DNA from: Shewanella livingstonensis
GTDB taxonomy: Bacteria; Pseudomonadota; Gammaproteobacteria; Enterobacterales; Shewanellaceae
Direction of reading: 5' to 3'
Length of the DNA stretch: 64,000 bases
Assembly: GCF_003855395.1 (NCBI RefSeq)
Contig: NZ_CP034015.1
Coordinates: 1,436,001-1,500,000 of the forward strand
The translations under genes were made by a program, and so were the position numbers. Below, piece by piece: positions 8,472 through 18,270 of this stretch; positions within the stretch are counted from its first letter, which is position 1; every line of letters begins with the position of its first letter. The notes beneath the pieces were generated by a model. That model worked only from the letters and a program-made list of their open reading frames with translations. It was not told the DNA's origin and did not search any database.

Positions 8472-10892
8472 ATGAAAAAATATAATAGAACATTACTTGC
8501 TGCAGCGTTTATTGCAGCGTTAGGTGTGACCGGTTGTGGCTCTGACGGCAGTGATGGTGCTGACGGAGCTGCAGGTGCCGCGGGTACTGATGGTGCTACT
8601 GGTAGCGACGGTACTTCTGCAGGACTAACGGTTACTACTGTTGAAAATGCATATGACTTTAATTTGCAACTTGCGCCAACAGATATTGTTGTTGTCGGTA
8701 GCGATCCTTTTAACGTCAAATTTACCGTGTCGGGTAAAGGCACTGGTAATGCTGATGTTCCATATTCTGGACTTGAAAAAGTGGCATTATATGTCACCAG
8801 CCAGTCTGCTAATACTACAGACACTGGTGCACCAATGTTATGGACCAACCATGCGCTTGCTAATGATTTTGGCAGTAGCATGTATTGTACGCTAACAGGC
8901 ACTGCAACTGCTCGAGGTGGTGCGGTTGTTAATGCGTGTACATTAGTTGAAGATGCAACTAATCCTGGTACTTACATTGGTACTTGGGCACATGATGGTA
9001 ATGCGCCTGTGGTATTAGCGAGTGGTGATGCAAATGATTTAGTGCGAGTGTTTATTCGTGCCTATGACGTTACGATGGCTGACGGTACAGCAGTAAGTGA
9101 TAAGATTTTATCAACTCCAGTAGATTTTATTCCTGCTACTGGGGAACTCGCTGTTTCAGCAAAAGACTCTGTGTCTAATGCTGCCTGTATTAAGTGTCAT
9201 AGCCCAATGGAAGGTTACGCTGATACTGATATGCGTATTGCCAACATTGGTGCTCACCATAACTACCAAAAAGTTGAAAACTGCGTCGCTTGTCATAACC
9301 CAGCCTATGCTGGTGGACAAGATGATCCTGATGTTGGTTTTAACGTTAACTTCAATGCGATGATCCACACCATTCATATGGGTAAGGAACTTGCTCAATG
9401 GCAGGGACTAGAAGGCGAAGCTAAAGAGATGTGGGGCGAAGTTGGTTTCCCTGCTGAGTCAACTGAATGTACTGTTTGCCATGATAATGGCACCCAATGG
9501 AACGACAATGTCTATGCTGAAGCTTGTGTATCATGTCACTTAACGGTGAACTTTGAAACTGGTGAAAACCATAAAGGGATTGTTCCTTCAAGCGACGCTG
9601 TTTGTTCTGGTTGTCACGGTGCTGGTAGCTTAAGCCCAATCCAGGCGCACAGTGTTGATCGTCGTGACGTTTTTGAAAATGGTTTAGTTTTAGACGTTGT
9701 TTCTGCAAATGTTGCTGCTGACGTATTAACTGTCGTTATTGATGTTAAATTAAACGGCGTTGTTGCTGTTGATGGTACTGATTTAACGCAATACCTAAAC
9801 AAAGCGAAATCAGGTGATGATATCTTAATTGGTACACTTGATAGTAATGGTGATTACTTACGTGGTTTAAGCATCAATACTGCTTCTAATCCAGAAATGT
9901 TTATAGTCCAAGGTGGCAAACTAACCTTAGCTAAAACACTTACTGCAAATCAATTAGATGGTAAAACACTTTCAGTGTCTTCAGAAATGAACATGTGTGG
10001 TAATACAACAACTCACAAGGTTGTGGTAAATACTATGTTAACGTCTGGCGCGGGTACCGATACTGGTGCTTGTGATGTTGCCGCTCCTGCTAACATAGTC
10101 ACCAAGTTCTTCATGTTTGATACTGTCGCTGCTACAGGTGTATTAACGGAAGCCAACTTACGTTTTGTAAGCCCTGCATTGACTGCTTATAGCTCACCTA
10201 CGCAGGTGGGTAATGACCGCACAACGGCTGATGAAATGAAGTGTAATGCTTGTCACGACAACTTAGCCCACGTTAAATCACCTAACCATGGTGTGACTAA
10301 CTTTACCCAGTGTGCTGATTGTCACAACAACAACTATGCTGGCTCTTATCATGCAGATGTTTACAAGCAGTCTGGTGTTGATGCTACAGGCGAACCTACA
10401 TTTGCAGTAATTCCAGGTTTAGAGTATTACAATCGTGATTTAGCAACAGTTGCTCACCGTTTCCACAGTGGATTGTTTGCTGGCTCTACTGGAGCAGGCA
10501 TCTATTTAGGAACAGATGATGAATTAGTTAACTATCCTGCGACTAAAACCAATTGCCAAGCTTGTCATAAAGATGAGAATGCTGCTGGCGATGCGATGGC
10601 TTTCTTCTCTGGTACTGGCACGTTAACCTCTGGTAGAACTGCCATCGAAGTAGATGATAATCAATTTGATGGTGTTCCTGGCGAGTTTATTTCTCCAGTA
10701 GCTGAAGCATGTCGCAGTTGTCACGCGCACTCTGGTGCTGCCGCTCTTGCTCACTTTAAGAGTAATGGTGCGACAGTCTTTGGCGACAACGTCACAACAG
10801 CTGCCGGTGTACCTATTGAATCATGTGCAACTTGTCATGCTGAAGGTAAAACTTACGGTCTTGACAAAGTTCACTCTGGTGCAGCGCACTAG
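8472..10892 (+). CDS. OmcA/MtrC-family decaheme c-type cytochrome (outer-membrane lipoprotein)
   Basis: 806 residues. A lipoprotein signal peptide ends in the lipobox VTGC (lipidated Cys22), followed by a Gly-Asp/Ala repeat (about 23-48) of collagen-like look. Ten CXXCH heme sites are present: five in residues 239-382 and five in 591-789, separated by a beta-rich segment, which matches the four-domain plan (beta, pentaheme, beta, pentaheme) of MtrC/OmcA/MtrF. Two other Cys pairs (CX16C and CX24C) lie in the beta domains instead of the usual CX8C. Family role: cell-surface electron transfer to metals, flavins or electrodes. MtrC is about 670 and OmcA about 735 residues, so this one is long. 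No MtrA- or MtrB-like gene is in the window, so it stands alone. Ribosome binding site GGGGGA. Terminal acceptor unknown. Confidence 0.93.
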   Translation: MKKYNRTLLAAAFIAALGVTGCGSDGSDGADGAAGAAGTDGATGSDGTSAGLTVTTVENAYDFNLQLAPTDIVVVGSDPFNVKFTVSGKGTGNADVPYSGLEKVALYVTSQSANTTDTGAPMLWTNHALANDFGSSMYCTLTGTATARGGAVVNACTLVEDATNPGTYIGTWAHDGNAPVVLASGDANDLVRVFIRAYDVTMADGTAVSDKILSTPVDFIPATGELAVSAKDSVSNAACIKCHSPMEGYADTDMRIANIGAHHNYQKVENCVACHNPAYAGGQDDPDVGFNVNFNAMIHTIHMGKELAQWQGLEGEAKEMWGEVGFPAESTECTVCHDNGTQWNDNVYAEACVSCHLTVNFETGENHKGIVPSSDAVCSGCHGAGSLSPIQAHSVDRRDVFENGLVLDVVSANVAADVLTVVIDVKLNGVVAVDGTDLTQYLNKAKSGDDILIGTLDSNGDYLRGLSINTASNPEMFIVQGGKLTLAKTLTANQLDGKTLSVSSEMNMCGNTTTHKVVVNTMLTSGAGTDTGACDVAAPANIVTKFFMFDTVAATGVLTEANLRFVSPALTAYSSPTQVGNDRTTADEMKCNACHDNLAHVKSPNHGVTNFTQCADCHNNNYAGSYHADVYKQSGVDATGEPTFAVIPGLEYYNRDLATVAHRFHSGLFAGSTGAGIYLGTDDELVNYPATKTNCQACHKDENAAGDAMAFFSGTGTLTSGRTAIEVDDNQFDGVPGEFISPVAEACRSCHAHSGAAALAHFKSNGATVFGDNVTTAAGVPIESCATCHAEGKTYGLDKVHSGAAH

Positions 10893-10931
10893 TGTTCAAA
10901 AACTTCTTAATCATCACTTAAGAAAATAAGC

Positions 10932-10964
10932 AAGAGGGAGGCAACAATGCCTCCCTCTTTTTTT
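10932..10964 (+). terminator. Rho-independent terminator of the decaheme cytochrome
   Basis: AAGAGGGAGGC and GCCTCCCTCTT pair perfectly around a 6-base loop, followed by a T-run. It lies 40 bp after the stop codon. Confidence 0.93.
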
Positions 10965-11007
10965 ATTTTATTTTTTATCCATTAATGCTGCAGTGAAGTA
11001 ATAAGCC

Positions 11008-11243
11008 GGACTTCGTCCTACTAGGGTTGCTTTGCTGCTAGGACGGACTTCGTTCTGCTAAGGTCGCTTTGCTGCTAGGACGGACTTCGTCCTGCTAGGG
11101 TTGCTTTGCTGCTAGGACGGACTTCGTCCTGCTAAGGTCGCTTCGCTGCTAGGGTTGCTTTGCTGCTAGGACGGACTTCGTTCTGCTAAGGTCGCTTCGC
11201 TGCTAGGATGGACTTCGTCCTGCTAAGGTTGCTTCGCTGCTAG
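11008..11243. repeat. Array of six 37-bp repeats (GGACTTCG... units)
   Basis: GGACTTCG recurs at 11008, 11045, 11082, 11119, 11173 and 11210: a 37-bp period, with one unit stretched by 17 bp through a duplicated half-unit. Each unit has a palindrome AGGACGGACTTCGTCCT (stem AGGACG/CGTCCT) joined to a GCTTCGCTGCTAG segment. Units differ at a few positions (C/T changes). No open reading frame or cas gene is associated, and repeats are not separated by unique spacers. Confidence 0.9.
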
Positions 11244-11296
11244 AAAATGATCAAAGCGAATGCTGCGATATGGGGGAGTGACATCTTCGCTGTTCA

Positions 11297-11329
11297 GATT
11301 TTATAGATTCTAGCCGCGCAGCGTCCTAG
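11297..11329 (-). repeat. Inverted copy of the CTAGGACGCTGCGCGGCTAG repeat
   Basis: On the minus strand this reads CTAGGACGCTGCGCGGCTAG followed by ATCTATAAAATC, the same core that occurs twice at 39720-39772 and 39815-39868 on the plus strand. It lies directly after the 37-bp array. Confidence 0.7.
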
Positions 11330-11413
11330 CGAGCTAGGCTCTTGCTATGGCATGACAAGTTATTGTGGCTTGATATTAATGAAGGTTTGATGAAAGTGAC
11401 GTTATCGTTAATA

Positions 11414-11441
11414 GAAAAAGGGAAGTAATGCTACTTCCCTT
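11414..11441 (-). terminator. Terminator of the MFS transporter gene
   Basis: Stem AAGGGAAGTA/TACTTCCCTT with a 4-base loop and an A-run on the left that reads as a U-run on the minus strand, 17 bp after the stop codon. Confidence 0.85.
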
Positions 11442-11457
11442 ATACTCGACTAGTTCT

Positions 11458-12993
11458 TTACGCCATTTGTTGACGCTGCATCCTTAATAACCATTTTCCG
11501 TAGATGAAAATGCCTACCGCGGAAATAATGCCAATGGCTGCAATAATATACCAAGCCATGCCGATATTGTTGGCATGATATAAAGCCTGAGTTAATGCTT
11601 GTGGATCTTGACCTGTGGCACTGACTAAACGGCTAAAGGCTTCTCCTTGGGGGATATTGGCGATATCCGTTAAGCTCATACCATGTTCAGATAAGGCTTC
11701 ACGAGCGATGCGCTCTTTTGAAGCGTACATGTCATACAGTTTAGGGCCAAAATAACCTTCTAAAGTCCAACCTATGCCTTGGGGTAGCATGACAAAACCT
11801 AAGTACATGGCTTTTTTACCTTCAGGCGCAATGTTACCCATAAACTCGTTTTTCTTTGGGCTTATCATCATCTCACCGACCGAAAACATCGCAATAGCCA
11901 ATACGATCATCCAAGCAGCATTAAACGCACCGACTAAGGCAATGGCTAAAATACTCAATAAACAACCAACAAACATGGCAGTAGTAATGCGATATTTAGC
12001 GGTAAGAGCAGCAACAATAAAGCATGTGGTCATGATCATCCCGGCATTGAGATTAAGCATACCTTCTGGCATCACTTTAGTGCCGTCATTATTAAGTCCT
12101 AACCAGAACTGTAATATGCCGTTACTGGTACCTTCTGGGCCAAATAAAGAGGTAACAATGACACTGGTATCAACCCATTCAGCAATGTGGATCGGTAATA
12201 CATCAAATAATGAGTTATATAAAAACCAAAAACCGGCAAACACTAACATATAGTAAATCACTACAGGTTTTTTTAGCTCTCTAAGGGCATCTTTCCACAG
12301 TGCTTCTTGCTTTATCTCCCCTGATTTAACTTGACGCGCACGTTCTAAACGATCTTCTTTACCGGGCTCTTTATAAGCCAGTAAAAATAAAAAGTTAAAC
12401 GAGATAATCGCTGCACAAGCATAAAATACATTGTCCCAAGATAATTGGCGCATGTGCACAGCAACTAACGGACCTAGAAAACCACCAATGTTAACAACCT
12501 GGTAAAATATACCCCAAGCCATTGAGGTATTATTACGGTTTGTTGACAGTACTAAAGTGCCTTGAATACCAGGTTTAAATACCCCGGTGCCTATAGCTAA
12601 TAGCATTGCTCCAGCAAGAAACCCCCAGAAACTAGGGAAAAGAGCCATCGTTAAATAACCACAGATTTTAACTATGGTAGAAACAAAAATGGTTTCTTTA
12701 TAGCCTACACGGTCAGAAATACCGCCAGTTAATACTGGAATAAAGGTTTGCAGTAATGCCCATACGGATATAATAATACCGTAATCACTTAAACTAATGC
12801 CCAGTCCGCCTTCTGATACTGGTGTCTTAGCATACAATCCCGCACTGGCTTTTACGCCATAATAGGCTATGCGCTCTACTAGTTCCATGCCACCGACAAG
12901 CCAAAATATATAGCCTAAACTGGTTATTGCTGCCCACATTCCCAATTGTTTTACTTCACTCAGATCGTTGCCTGAGTGTGAATTAGTGCTCAT
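11458..12993 (-). CDS. MFS transporter, peptide transporter (POT)-like
   Basis: 511 residues with about 12-14 membrane helices. Early 'MELVERIAYYGVKA' (about 36-49) corresponds to the ExxERFxYYG motif of proton-coupled oligopeptide transporters, and 'GTGVFKPGIQGTL' (about 134-146) to their 'GTGLFKPN' motif. The central loops (about 200-260) and the extended C-terminal periplasmic loop (about 420-465) are unusual for a small MFS pump. Likely an inner-membrane proton symporter for peptides or related solutes; the substrate is inferred from family resemblance only. It is a single-gene unit with its own terminator at 11414-11441. Confidence 0.78.
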   Translation of the reverse strand: MSTNSHSGNDLSEVKQLGMWAAITSLGYIFWLVGGMELVERIAYYGVKASAGLYAKTPVSEGGLGISLSDYGIIISVWALLQTFIPVLTGGISDRVGYKETIFVSTIVKICGYLTMALFPSFWGFLAGAMLLAIGTGVFKPGIQGTLVLSTNRNNTSMAWGIFYQVVNIGGFLGPLVAVHMRQLSWDNVFYACAAIISFNFLFLLAYKEPGKEDRLERARQVKSGEIKQEALWKDALRELKKPVVIYYMLVFAGFWFLYNSLFDVLPIHIAEWVDTSVIVTSLFGPEGTSNGILQFWLGLNNDGTKVMPEGMLNLNAGMIMTTCFIVAALTAKYRITTAMFVGCLLSILAIALVGAFNAAWMIVLAIAMFSVGEMMISPKKNEFMGNIAPEGKKAMYLGFVMLPQGIGWTLEGYFGPKLYDMYASKERIAREALSEHGMSLTDIANIPQGEAFSRLVSATGQDPQALTQALYHANNIGMAWYIIAAIGIISAVGIFIYGKWLLRMQRQQMA

Positions 12994-13085
12994 AAGTCAC
13001 CCTTTTATTTTATGTTCGATATCATTTTTATAACAAAGGCTGATACTGTACCTAAGTTCTTGGTAAATATCCAAAGCCAATAAAA

Positions 13086-13109
13086 AAAGCGGATCAAAAG
13101 ATCCGCTTT
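13086..13109. terminator. Terminator after the SEC-C protein gene
   Basis: AAAGCGGATC/GATCCGCTTT stem with an AAAA loop, A-run on the left (U-run for the minus strand). Lies 55 bp after the SEC-C gene stop; may also block readthrough towards the transporter promoter. Confidence 0.85.
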
Positions 13110-13163
13110 AGTATTTAATCATTGGCACGTTAACTGTCAACTCGCCAATTTTGCTATTATGGT

Positions 13164-13502
13164 TTAGGCGCCACAACACTTTTTATATTTTTTACCACTG
13201 CCACAAGGGCAAGCATCATTACGGTTAGGTTTAGCTTCAAAGCTGACCGTTTTTGGTTTATTTAATATACCGCTTAAATCAATAATATTTTCTGGCTTGT
13301 CGGTATCAATAGTAATATTGGCAAATAATTGTTTTTCAGCAACCATTGCGGCAACTTCAATTTTGCGCGCTTCTGTTTGAACCGACAAATTAAGCGGTAA
13401 TGTTTCGGTGCCAAGTTTGGCTGCGCGTTTGGTGTTATAACCACTTTCGCCATAGGCCGGTTTAGGGGTTTGACGACCTTTAAAAAAGAATTTATCAGAC
13501 AT
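13164..13502 (-). CDS. SEC-C/SWIM zinc-motif protein (PBPRA1643 family)
   Basis: 112 residues. The C-terminus '[17 protein letters not shown]' (about 94-110) is a textbook SEC-C zinc-binding motif (CxCx8CC), as found at the end of SecA and in many small proteins. The N-terminal '[24 protein letters not shown]' block matches the small gamma-proteobacterial family that NCBI names PBPRA1643, whose molecular role is unknown. Probably cytoplasmic; the Zn site may mediate ribosome or protein contact, which is inferred. Single-gene unit between the transporter and valS. Confidence 0.85.
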   Translation of the reverse strand: MSDKFFFKGRQTPKPAYGESGYNTKRAAKLGTETLPLNLSVQTEARKIEVAAMVAEKQLFANITIDTDKPENIIDLSGILNKPKTVSFEAKPNRNDACPCGSGKKYKKCCGA

Positions 13503-13635
13503 GGTTTTGGCCTATTAAATAGATTGATGATATTGGCCGAAGCTTATACACCAAAAATGTAAATTGAGATATCAAAGTTTCAATTTTGAACTAAATAAAC
13601 GTCATATTATTGTTATGGGTCACATCAACAAAGAT

Positions 13636-13666
13636 AAAAAACCAGCGAGTTATTTGCTGGCTTTTT
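13636..13666 (-). terminator. Terminator of holC-valS
   Basis: On the minus strand GCCAGC and GCTGG pair across a 9-base loop, followed by a run of Us (AAAAAA at 13635-13640 on the plus strand). Located about 60 bp after the valS stop. Confidence 0.75.
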
Positions 13667-13721
13667 GAGGAACGCTTTGCGTAAACAGAGTAAAGCTTAA
13701 GGCAATAATGTATTGTTTAGA

Positions 13722-16628
13722 TTAAATTTTAGCCAACTCGACTTGTTGCTCGTTTAACTTTTCAATATCACGAGTTAAATCTGCCATCTTAGCGCGCTCT
13801 TTATCAATCACCGCCGCTGGGGCTTTAGCCACAAAACCTTGATTAGATAATTTACCTTCAATACGAGCAATCTCTTGGGCAAGCTTGTCTAATTGCTTGT
13901 CGATACGGGCCATTTCTGCACCAACATCGATTAAGCCTGCCATTGGGATTAACAGTTCCATGTTACCGACTAACTGCGTGCTCGACATTGGCGCTGTTTC
14001 ACCCTCTGCTAAAATGGTCATCGTTTCGAGTTTAGCCAAACTTGCAAAGAATGTTTGGTTTGCTTCAAGACGAATACGATCTTCGTAACTCACACCACGC
14101 AGTAACGCATTAAGCGGCTTTGATGGGGCAATGTTAAGCTCTGCACGAATATTACGTACTGCTACAATCACTTGCTTAACCCATTCAAGATCGGCCATCG
14201 CGGTCGCATCAACTTGATCTGCTTGATAAGTTGGGAACGATGCTAGCATGATAGTATCGCCAGTTACGCCCGCTAACGGTTTGACGCGTTGCCAAATCGT
14301 TTCGGTGATGTATGGCATAATAGGGTGCATTAGGCGCTGCATTTTTTCAAGCACATTGACTAAAGTGTGGCGAGTGCCACGCATTTGCGCTTCGCTGCCA
14401 TTTTGCATAACCGGTTTAGTCAGTTCTAAATACCAGTCACAGAATTGATTCCAGGTGAACTCGTATAATGTATTAGCGGCTAAGTCGAAACGAAAAGCAG
14501 CCATATGATCTTCAACGGTTTTGACGGTTTGATTAAATAAACCAATGATCCAACGGTCGGCTAACGACAATTCCATTGGCCCCGGTTTGCCATCAACTAA
14601 TCGTTGGCCACAATCTAACGGCTCGCCAGCTTCATCGCTATCAGGATTAATCTGCGTTTCTGTGTTCATTAACACATAGCGTGACGCGTTCCATAACTTG
14701 TTACAGAAACTGCGGTAACCGTCTAGGCGTTTCATGTCCCAGTTGATATCTCGGCCGGTTGATGCCATTGCTGCTAAGGTGAAGCGCAGTGCATCGGTAC
14801 CATGGGCCTCAATACCATCGGCAAACTCTTTACGAGTACTTTTTTCAATTTTTGCAGCAAGTTGTGGCTGCATCATGTTGCCAGTACGCTTAGTCACTAA
14901 CGTTTCAAGGTCGATACCGTCGATCATGTCTAATGGGTCAAGCACGTTACCTTTAGATTTTGACATCTTGTTGCCAGCTTCATCACGGATAAGACCGGTA
15001 ACATAAACCGTTTTAAAAGGCACTTGCGGCTTGCCGTCTTCATCTTTAATGAAGTGCATGGTCATCATGATCATACGGGCAACCCAGAAGAAGATGATGT
15101 CAAAACCGGTAACCAACACATCCGTTGGGTGGAAGGTTTTTAAATCTTCTAAGTTGTCTGGCCAACCTAAGGTTGAAAAGGTCCATAACGCCGAGCTAAA
15201 CCAGGTGTCTAATACGTCATCGTCTTGGCGTAATACTACTGAGTCAGCAAATTTATGCTTAGCACGCACTTCTGCTTCGTTACGGCCAACATACACTTTA
15301 CCGTTTTCGTCATACCAGGCTGGAATACGATGTCCCCACCACAGCTGACGTGAAATACACCAGTCTTTAATGTCACGCATCCACGAGAAATACATGTTCT
15401 CGTATTGTTGTGGTACAAACTTGATCTCGCCAGTTTCAACCGCTTCAATCGCTGTTTTTGCCATTGACTGAACGGCAACATACCATTGGTCGGTTAGTAA
15501 TGGTTCAATCACTACACCCGAGCGATCGCCATAAGGTACTTTTAAGGCGTGAGGTGCCACTTTTTCAAGTAAGCCTAATGTGTCAAATTCAGCCACAATA
15601 GCATCACGGGCTTTAAAACGATCTAAGCCAACATAACGCTCAGGAAGCGCAATTTCGATGCCTTTGTTTGGCGTGCCATCAGTGTTAATCACTTCAACAA
15701 AACCGCGAACCGCAGCATCTAAGGTGAAGATATTGTACATAGGCAGTGCGTGACGCTTACCGACTTCATAGTCGTTAAAGTCATGGGCAGGGGTGATTTT
15801 TACGCAACCGGTGCCAAATTCCATGTCGACATAATCGTCGGCAACAATCGGCACTAAACGATTAACGATAGGCAATAAAATGAATTTACCAATGAGTGAT
15901 TGATAACGTTCGTCATCTGGGTGTACGGCAACTGCGCTGTCACCTAGCATGGTTTCAGGACGCGTAGTGGCCACCTCTAGGTAGTCTTTACCGTCGGCTG
16001 TTAATGCACCTTGGGCTAAAGGATAGCGGAAATGCCACATGTGGCCTTGCTTCTCTTTATTTTCAACTTCAAGGTCTGAAATAGCGGTGTGCAGCTTTGG
16101 ATCCCAGTTTACTAGGCGCTTACCACGATAAATGAGTTCATCGTCGTATAGGCGAACAAACACTTCTTGAACGGCTTTTGATAAGCCCTCATCCATGGTG
16201 AAACGTTCGCGTTCCCAATCAACCGATGCGCCCATGCGGCGCAGCTGTTTGGTGATAGTACCACCAGACTGTTCTTTCCAGTCCCACACTTTGTTGATAA
16301 AGGCATCTCGACCTAAATCATGGCGATTTTTGCCTTCTTCGGCTTCAAGCTTTCGCTCAACCAACATTTGGGTCGCGATACCAGCATGATCTGTGCCCAC
16401 TTGCCATAAGGTATTTTTACCTTTCATGCGCTCAAAGCGGGTTAGGGTATCCATGATGGTGTCTTGGAAGGCATGTCCCATGTGCAAGCTACCGGTTACG
16501 TTCGGTGGCGGGATCATGATGCAATAATTACCTTGTGATTCATCACCATGTGGCTTGAAGTAACCTTGCTCTTCCCAGTTCTGGTAAAGGGCTTGTTCGA
16601 TAGACTTTGGGTTGTATGTTTTTTCCAT
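13722..16628 (-). CDS. valS: Valyl-tRNA synthetase
   Basis: 968 residues (E. coli 951). Class I synthetase: the HIGH-type motif is 'HMGH' at 49-52 within '[15 protein letters not shown]', and KMSKS is intact in '[15 protein letters not shown]' around residue 560. Between them lies the editing (CP1) domain with '[10 protein letters not shown]'. The last about 70 residues ('[20 protein letters not shown]...') form the C-terminal coiled coil that clamps tRNA-Val. It charges tRNA-Val in the cytoplasm. holC ends 33 bp upstream on the same strand, so the two form an operon. Confidence 0.98.
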   Translation of the reverse strand: MEKTYNPKSIEQALYQNWEEQGYFKPHGDESQGNYCIMIPPPNVTGSLHMGHAFQDTIMDTLTRFERMKGKNTLWQVGTDHAGIATQMLVERKLEAEEGKNRHDLGRDAFINKVWDWKEQSGGTITKQLRRMGASVDWERERFTMDEGLSKAVQEVFVRLYDDELIYRGKRLVNWDPKLHTAISDLEVENKEKQGHMWHFRYPLAQGALTADGKDYLEVATTRPETMLGDSAVAVHPDDERYQSLIGKFILLPIVNRLVPIVADDYVDMEFGTGCVKITPAHDFNDYEVGKRHALPMYNIFTLDAAVRGFVEVINTDGTPNKGIEIALPERYVGLDRFKARDAIVAEFDTLGLLEKVAPHALKVPYGDRSGVVIEPLLTDQWYVAVQSMAKTAIEAVETGEIKFVPQQYENMYFSWMRDIKDWCISRQLWWGHRIPAWYDENGKVYVGRNEAEVRAKHKFADSVVLRQDDDVLDTWFSSALWTFSTLGWPDNLEDLKTFHPTDVLVTGFDIIFFWVARMIMMTMHFIKDEDGKPQVPFKTVYVTGLIRDEAGNKMSKSKGNVLDPLDMIDGIDLETLVTKRTGNMMQPQLAAKIEKSTRKEFADGIEAHGTDALRFTLAAMASTGRDINWDMKRLDGYRSFCNKLWNASRYVLMNTETQINPDSDEAGEPLDCGQRLVDGKPGPMELSLADRWIIGLFNQTVKTVEDHMAAFRFDLAANTLYEFTWNQFCDWYLELTKPVMQNGSEAQMRGTRHTLVNVLEKMQRLMHPIMPYITETIWQRVKPLAGVTGDTIMLASFPTYQADQVDATAMADLEWVKQVIVAVRNIRAELNIAPSKPLNALLRGVSYEDRIRLEANQTFFASLAKLETMTILAEGETAPMSSTQLVGNMELLIPMAGLIDVGAEMARIDKQLDKLAQEIARIEGKLSNQGFVAKAPAAVIDKERAKMADLTRDIEKLNEQQVELAKI

Positions 16629-16661
16629 AGGAGCGTTATGTTCTCTATCTAAATTAAGTGT

Positions 16662-17111
16662 TTATTCAGCTAATGCTTGAGTATTGGGCGTAATGCCAAC
16701 ATTCTGGTATTGACGATAGCGATTGCGGGCAATGCGCTTGAGTTCATCATCATTAGCGACAAAATCGATAATATGGGCTAAGTTTACCGCAAAACTGGGC
16801 ATCTGGTCTGCAAGATTAATCAGAACCTGGCGACTTTTATTAGGCCCTAGGGTGTCAAAACCAATTTCGACAGGGGCACCGGTTACAGGGCCTTCACCCT
16901 TTAAATTGTGCGGCACAAAGGCACTGGGCTCAAATTGCCACAGTAATTCGTCAATCGCATACGCTTGCTGCTTATCTTTACAGTGAATGTAGACGGTTTT
17001 TTGTTGACGATATTGTTGTTCAGCTAACCTGCACGCAGCTAAATAGAGCGCATCTAATGCACTCATTTGATTATGATTATCAGGCATAAGGTAAAATATA
17101 GCTTGAGTCAT
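16662..17111 (-). CDS. holC: DNA polymerase III chi subunit
   Basis: 149 residues from the ATG at 17109-17111 ('MTQAIFYLM'); an in-frame upstream start would add 12 residues that look unlike the family, so I prefer the internal one. Family pattern: 'AIFYLM' at the start, 'ALYLAACRLAEQQYRQQKTVYIHCKDKQQAYAIDELLW' and 'PHNLKGEGP..GAPVEIGF' and 'NLADQMPSF'. Chi joins psi and single-stranded DNA-binding protein to the clamp loader at the replication fork. It precedes valS by 33 bp, as in E. coli. In E. coli pepA lies directly upstream; here pepA is 5 kb away. Confidence 0.92.
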   Translation of the reverse strand: MTQAIFYLMPDNHNQMSALDALYLAACRLAEQQYRQQKTVYIHCKDKQQAYAIDELLWQFEPSAFVPHNLKGEGPVTGAPVEIGFDTLGPNKSRQVLINLADQMPSFAVNLAHIIDFVANDDELKRIARNRYRQYQNVGITPNTQALAE

Positions 17112-17358
17112 GTTGTGATGCTTTTGACAGGTTAATAAGTTGGGCACGAGTTTACACTAAAATCGCCTGTGGGTTAATGGCAGTGTGATGGGATATTCAT
17201 ATGACGTTGGAATAGCTCAATATCATTAAGGTCAGTTTAATCGCGCTTATTAATCCGACGTATATTGCTATCATAATGGATTTTCTCCGCCGTTGCGGTA
17301 ATAGCTCTGTGATGGATGGATGTTGAGGCGATGTTTGAACTGGCGTTAAGCTTGAACG

Positions 17359-17568
17359 TCACAACACAAACCACCTAATGGTTAAATTGTAGGGGATGTT
17401 ATTAATCATTATTTGCTGTTTACGCCATGGGCTTAACAGCAGTAGTCTGCTAAAGACCCATTGTTGATCAATGGATAAGCTGAACCGGGTCGTGAAGCGG
17501 TCGTAACAGACCTCTATTTTGTGATTATCAATGAGATGTGTTTTGTGTTGCTGACGCTCAAATTGCAT
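17359..17568 (-). CDS. Small conserved-looking hypothetical protein
   Basis: 69 residues, unrecognised. It reads like a small folded beta-domain ('NHKIEVCYDRFTTRFSLSIDQQWVFSRLLLLSPWRKQQIMINNIPYNLTIRWFVL') without a signal peptide. It starts 9 bp after the stop of the 230-residue gene on the same strand, so the two are probably co-transcribed. The tight coupling and the amphipathic composition support a real gene, but I cannot assign a function. It belongs to the accessory stretch between holC and pepA. Confidence 0.5.
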   Translation of the reverse strand: MQFERQQHKTHLIDNHKIEVCYDRFTTRFSLSIDQQWVFSRLLLLSPWRKQQIMINNIPYNLTIRWFVL

Positions 17569-17577
17569 TGCGTGCCC

Positions 17578-18270
17578 TTAGTGAACTAATTCACATTTTA
17601 CATGAGTAGGGCTTGTGCCTTTAGTGCACTCTTTTAATGCTCTGCGTTGTGCTTTTAACATTGAATCGTAACCAAAACCGTATCCATAGCGAACATTACC
17701 ACTATCACTTACCGATACAGCAAGCGCTTTATTATCTTTAAAGTCTTTAAGTTGAATTAACACATCAATCAGTTTCTGATCATTTGTCACAAACTGACAC
17801 GCTTTAGGTTGCGGCGTTTGTTCACAGGCTAATGGGTAATGGTCAAATACAGGATAGGAAATATCGATACCGTCAAACCAAGCAGACCAGGTGGTTTCTT
17901 GCCTAGTTATTTGCATATCTGCAGGAATATGAATTTGCAGTTGTTGATTGTCAGAATCTTGCTGCCCTAACCAGACTAAGTTGAGTTTATTGTCGTTAGG
18001 ATGACCATTGGCAACGAGCACATCGCCTGCGCAATTATCGCACAGTTGCTCATCAGCTTTGATAATTGATATTTGGGTTGAATGGCCAGTAGCACCGCCG
18101 CAGCTTCGTTCAAAAATTACTGCCTTGTACATTTTATCTAATGAAAGTGATTCGGTGTAAACGTTATTACCGCACATTTGATTGAGTAGCCAGCCCATTA
18201 AGATAGCCATTACCGCAAAAAGGGCTAATGCGCTAATGATTGAAATGATAATGACTTTTAACGCTTTCAC
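17578..18270 (-). CDS. Membrane-anchored protein, DUF5412-like with a C-terminal DUF4189-like tail
   Basis: 230 residues. An N-terminal membrane segment (about 8-30) anchors it, probably with the rest in the periplasm. 'YKAVIFERSCGGATGHSTQISII' (about 48-70) resembles DUF5412-type proteins. The C-terminal about 55 residues, 'KALAVSVSDSGNVRYGYGFG...AQRRALKEC', have the pattern of the small DUF4189 domain (a repeated strand followed by Ala-rich helix ending in Cys). Eight cysteines suggest disulfides. No enzymatic motif. Likely operon with the 69-residue gene that follows after 9 bp. Domain names are from pattern memory and should be treated as tentative. Confidence 0.6.
   Translation of the reverse strand: MKALKVIIISIISALALFAVMAILMGWLLNQMCGNNVYTESLSLDKMYKAVIFERSCGGATGHSTQISIIKADEQLCDNCAGDVLVANGHPNDNKLNLVWLGQQDSDNQQLQIHIPADMQITRQETTWSAWFDGIDISYPVFDHYPLACEQTPQPKACQFVTNDQKLIDVLIQLKDFKDNKALAVSVSDSGNVRYGYGFGYDSMLKAQRRALKECTKGTSPTHVKCELVH

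Noticed and set aside
11008..11243. CRISPR array
   Set aside because: The repeats are adjacent with no unique spacers and there are no cas genes.
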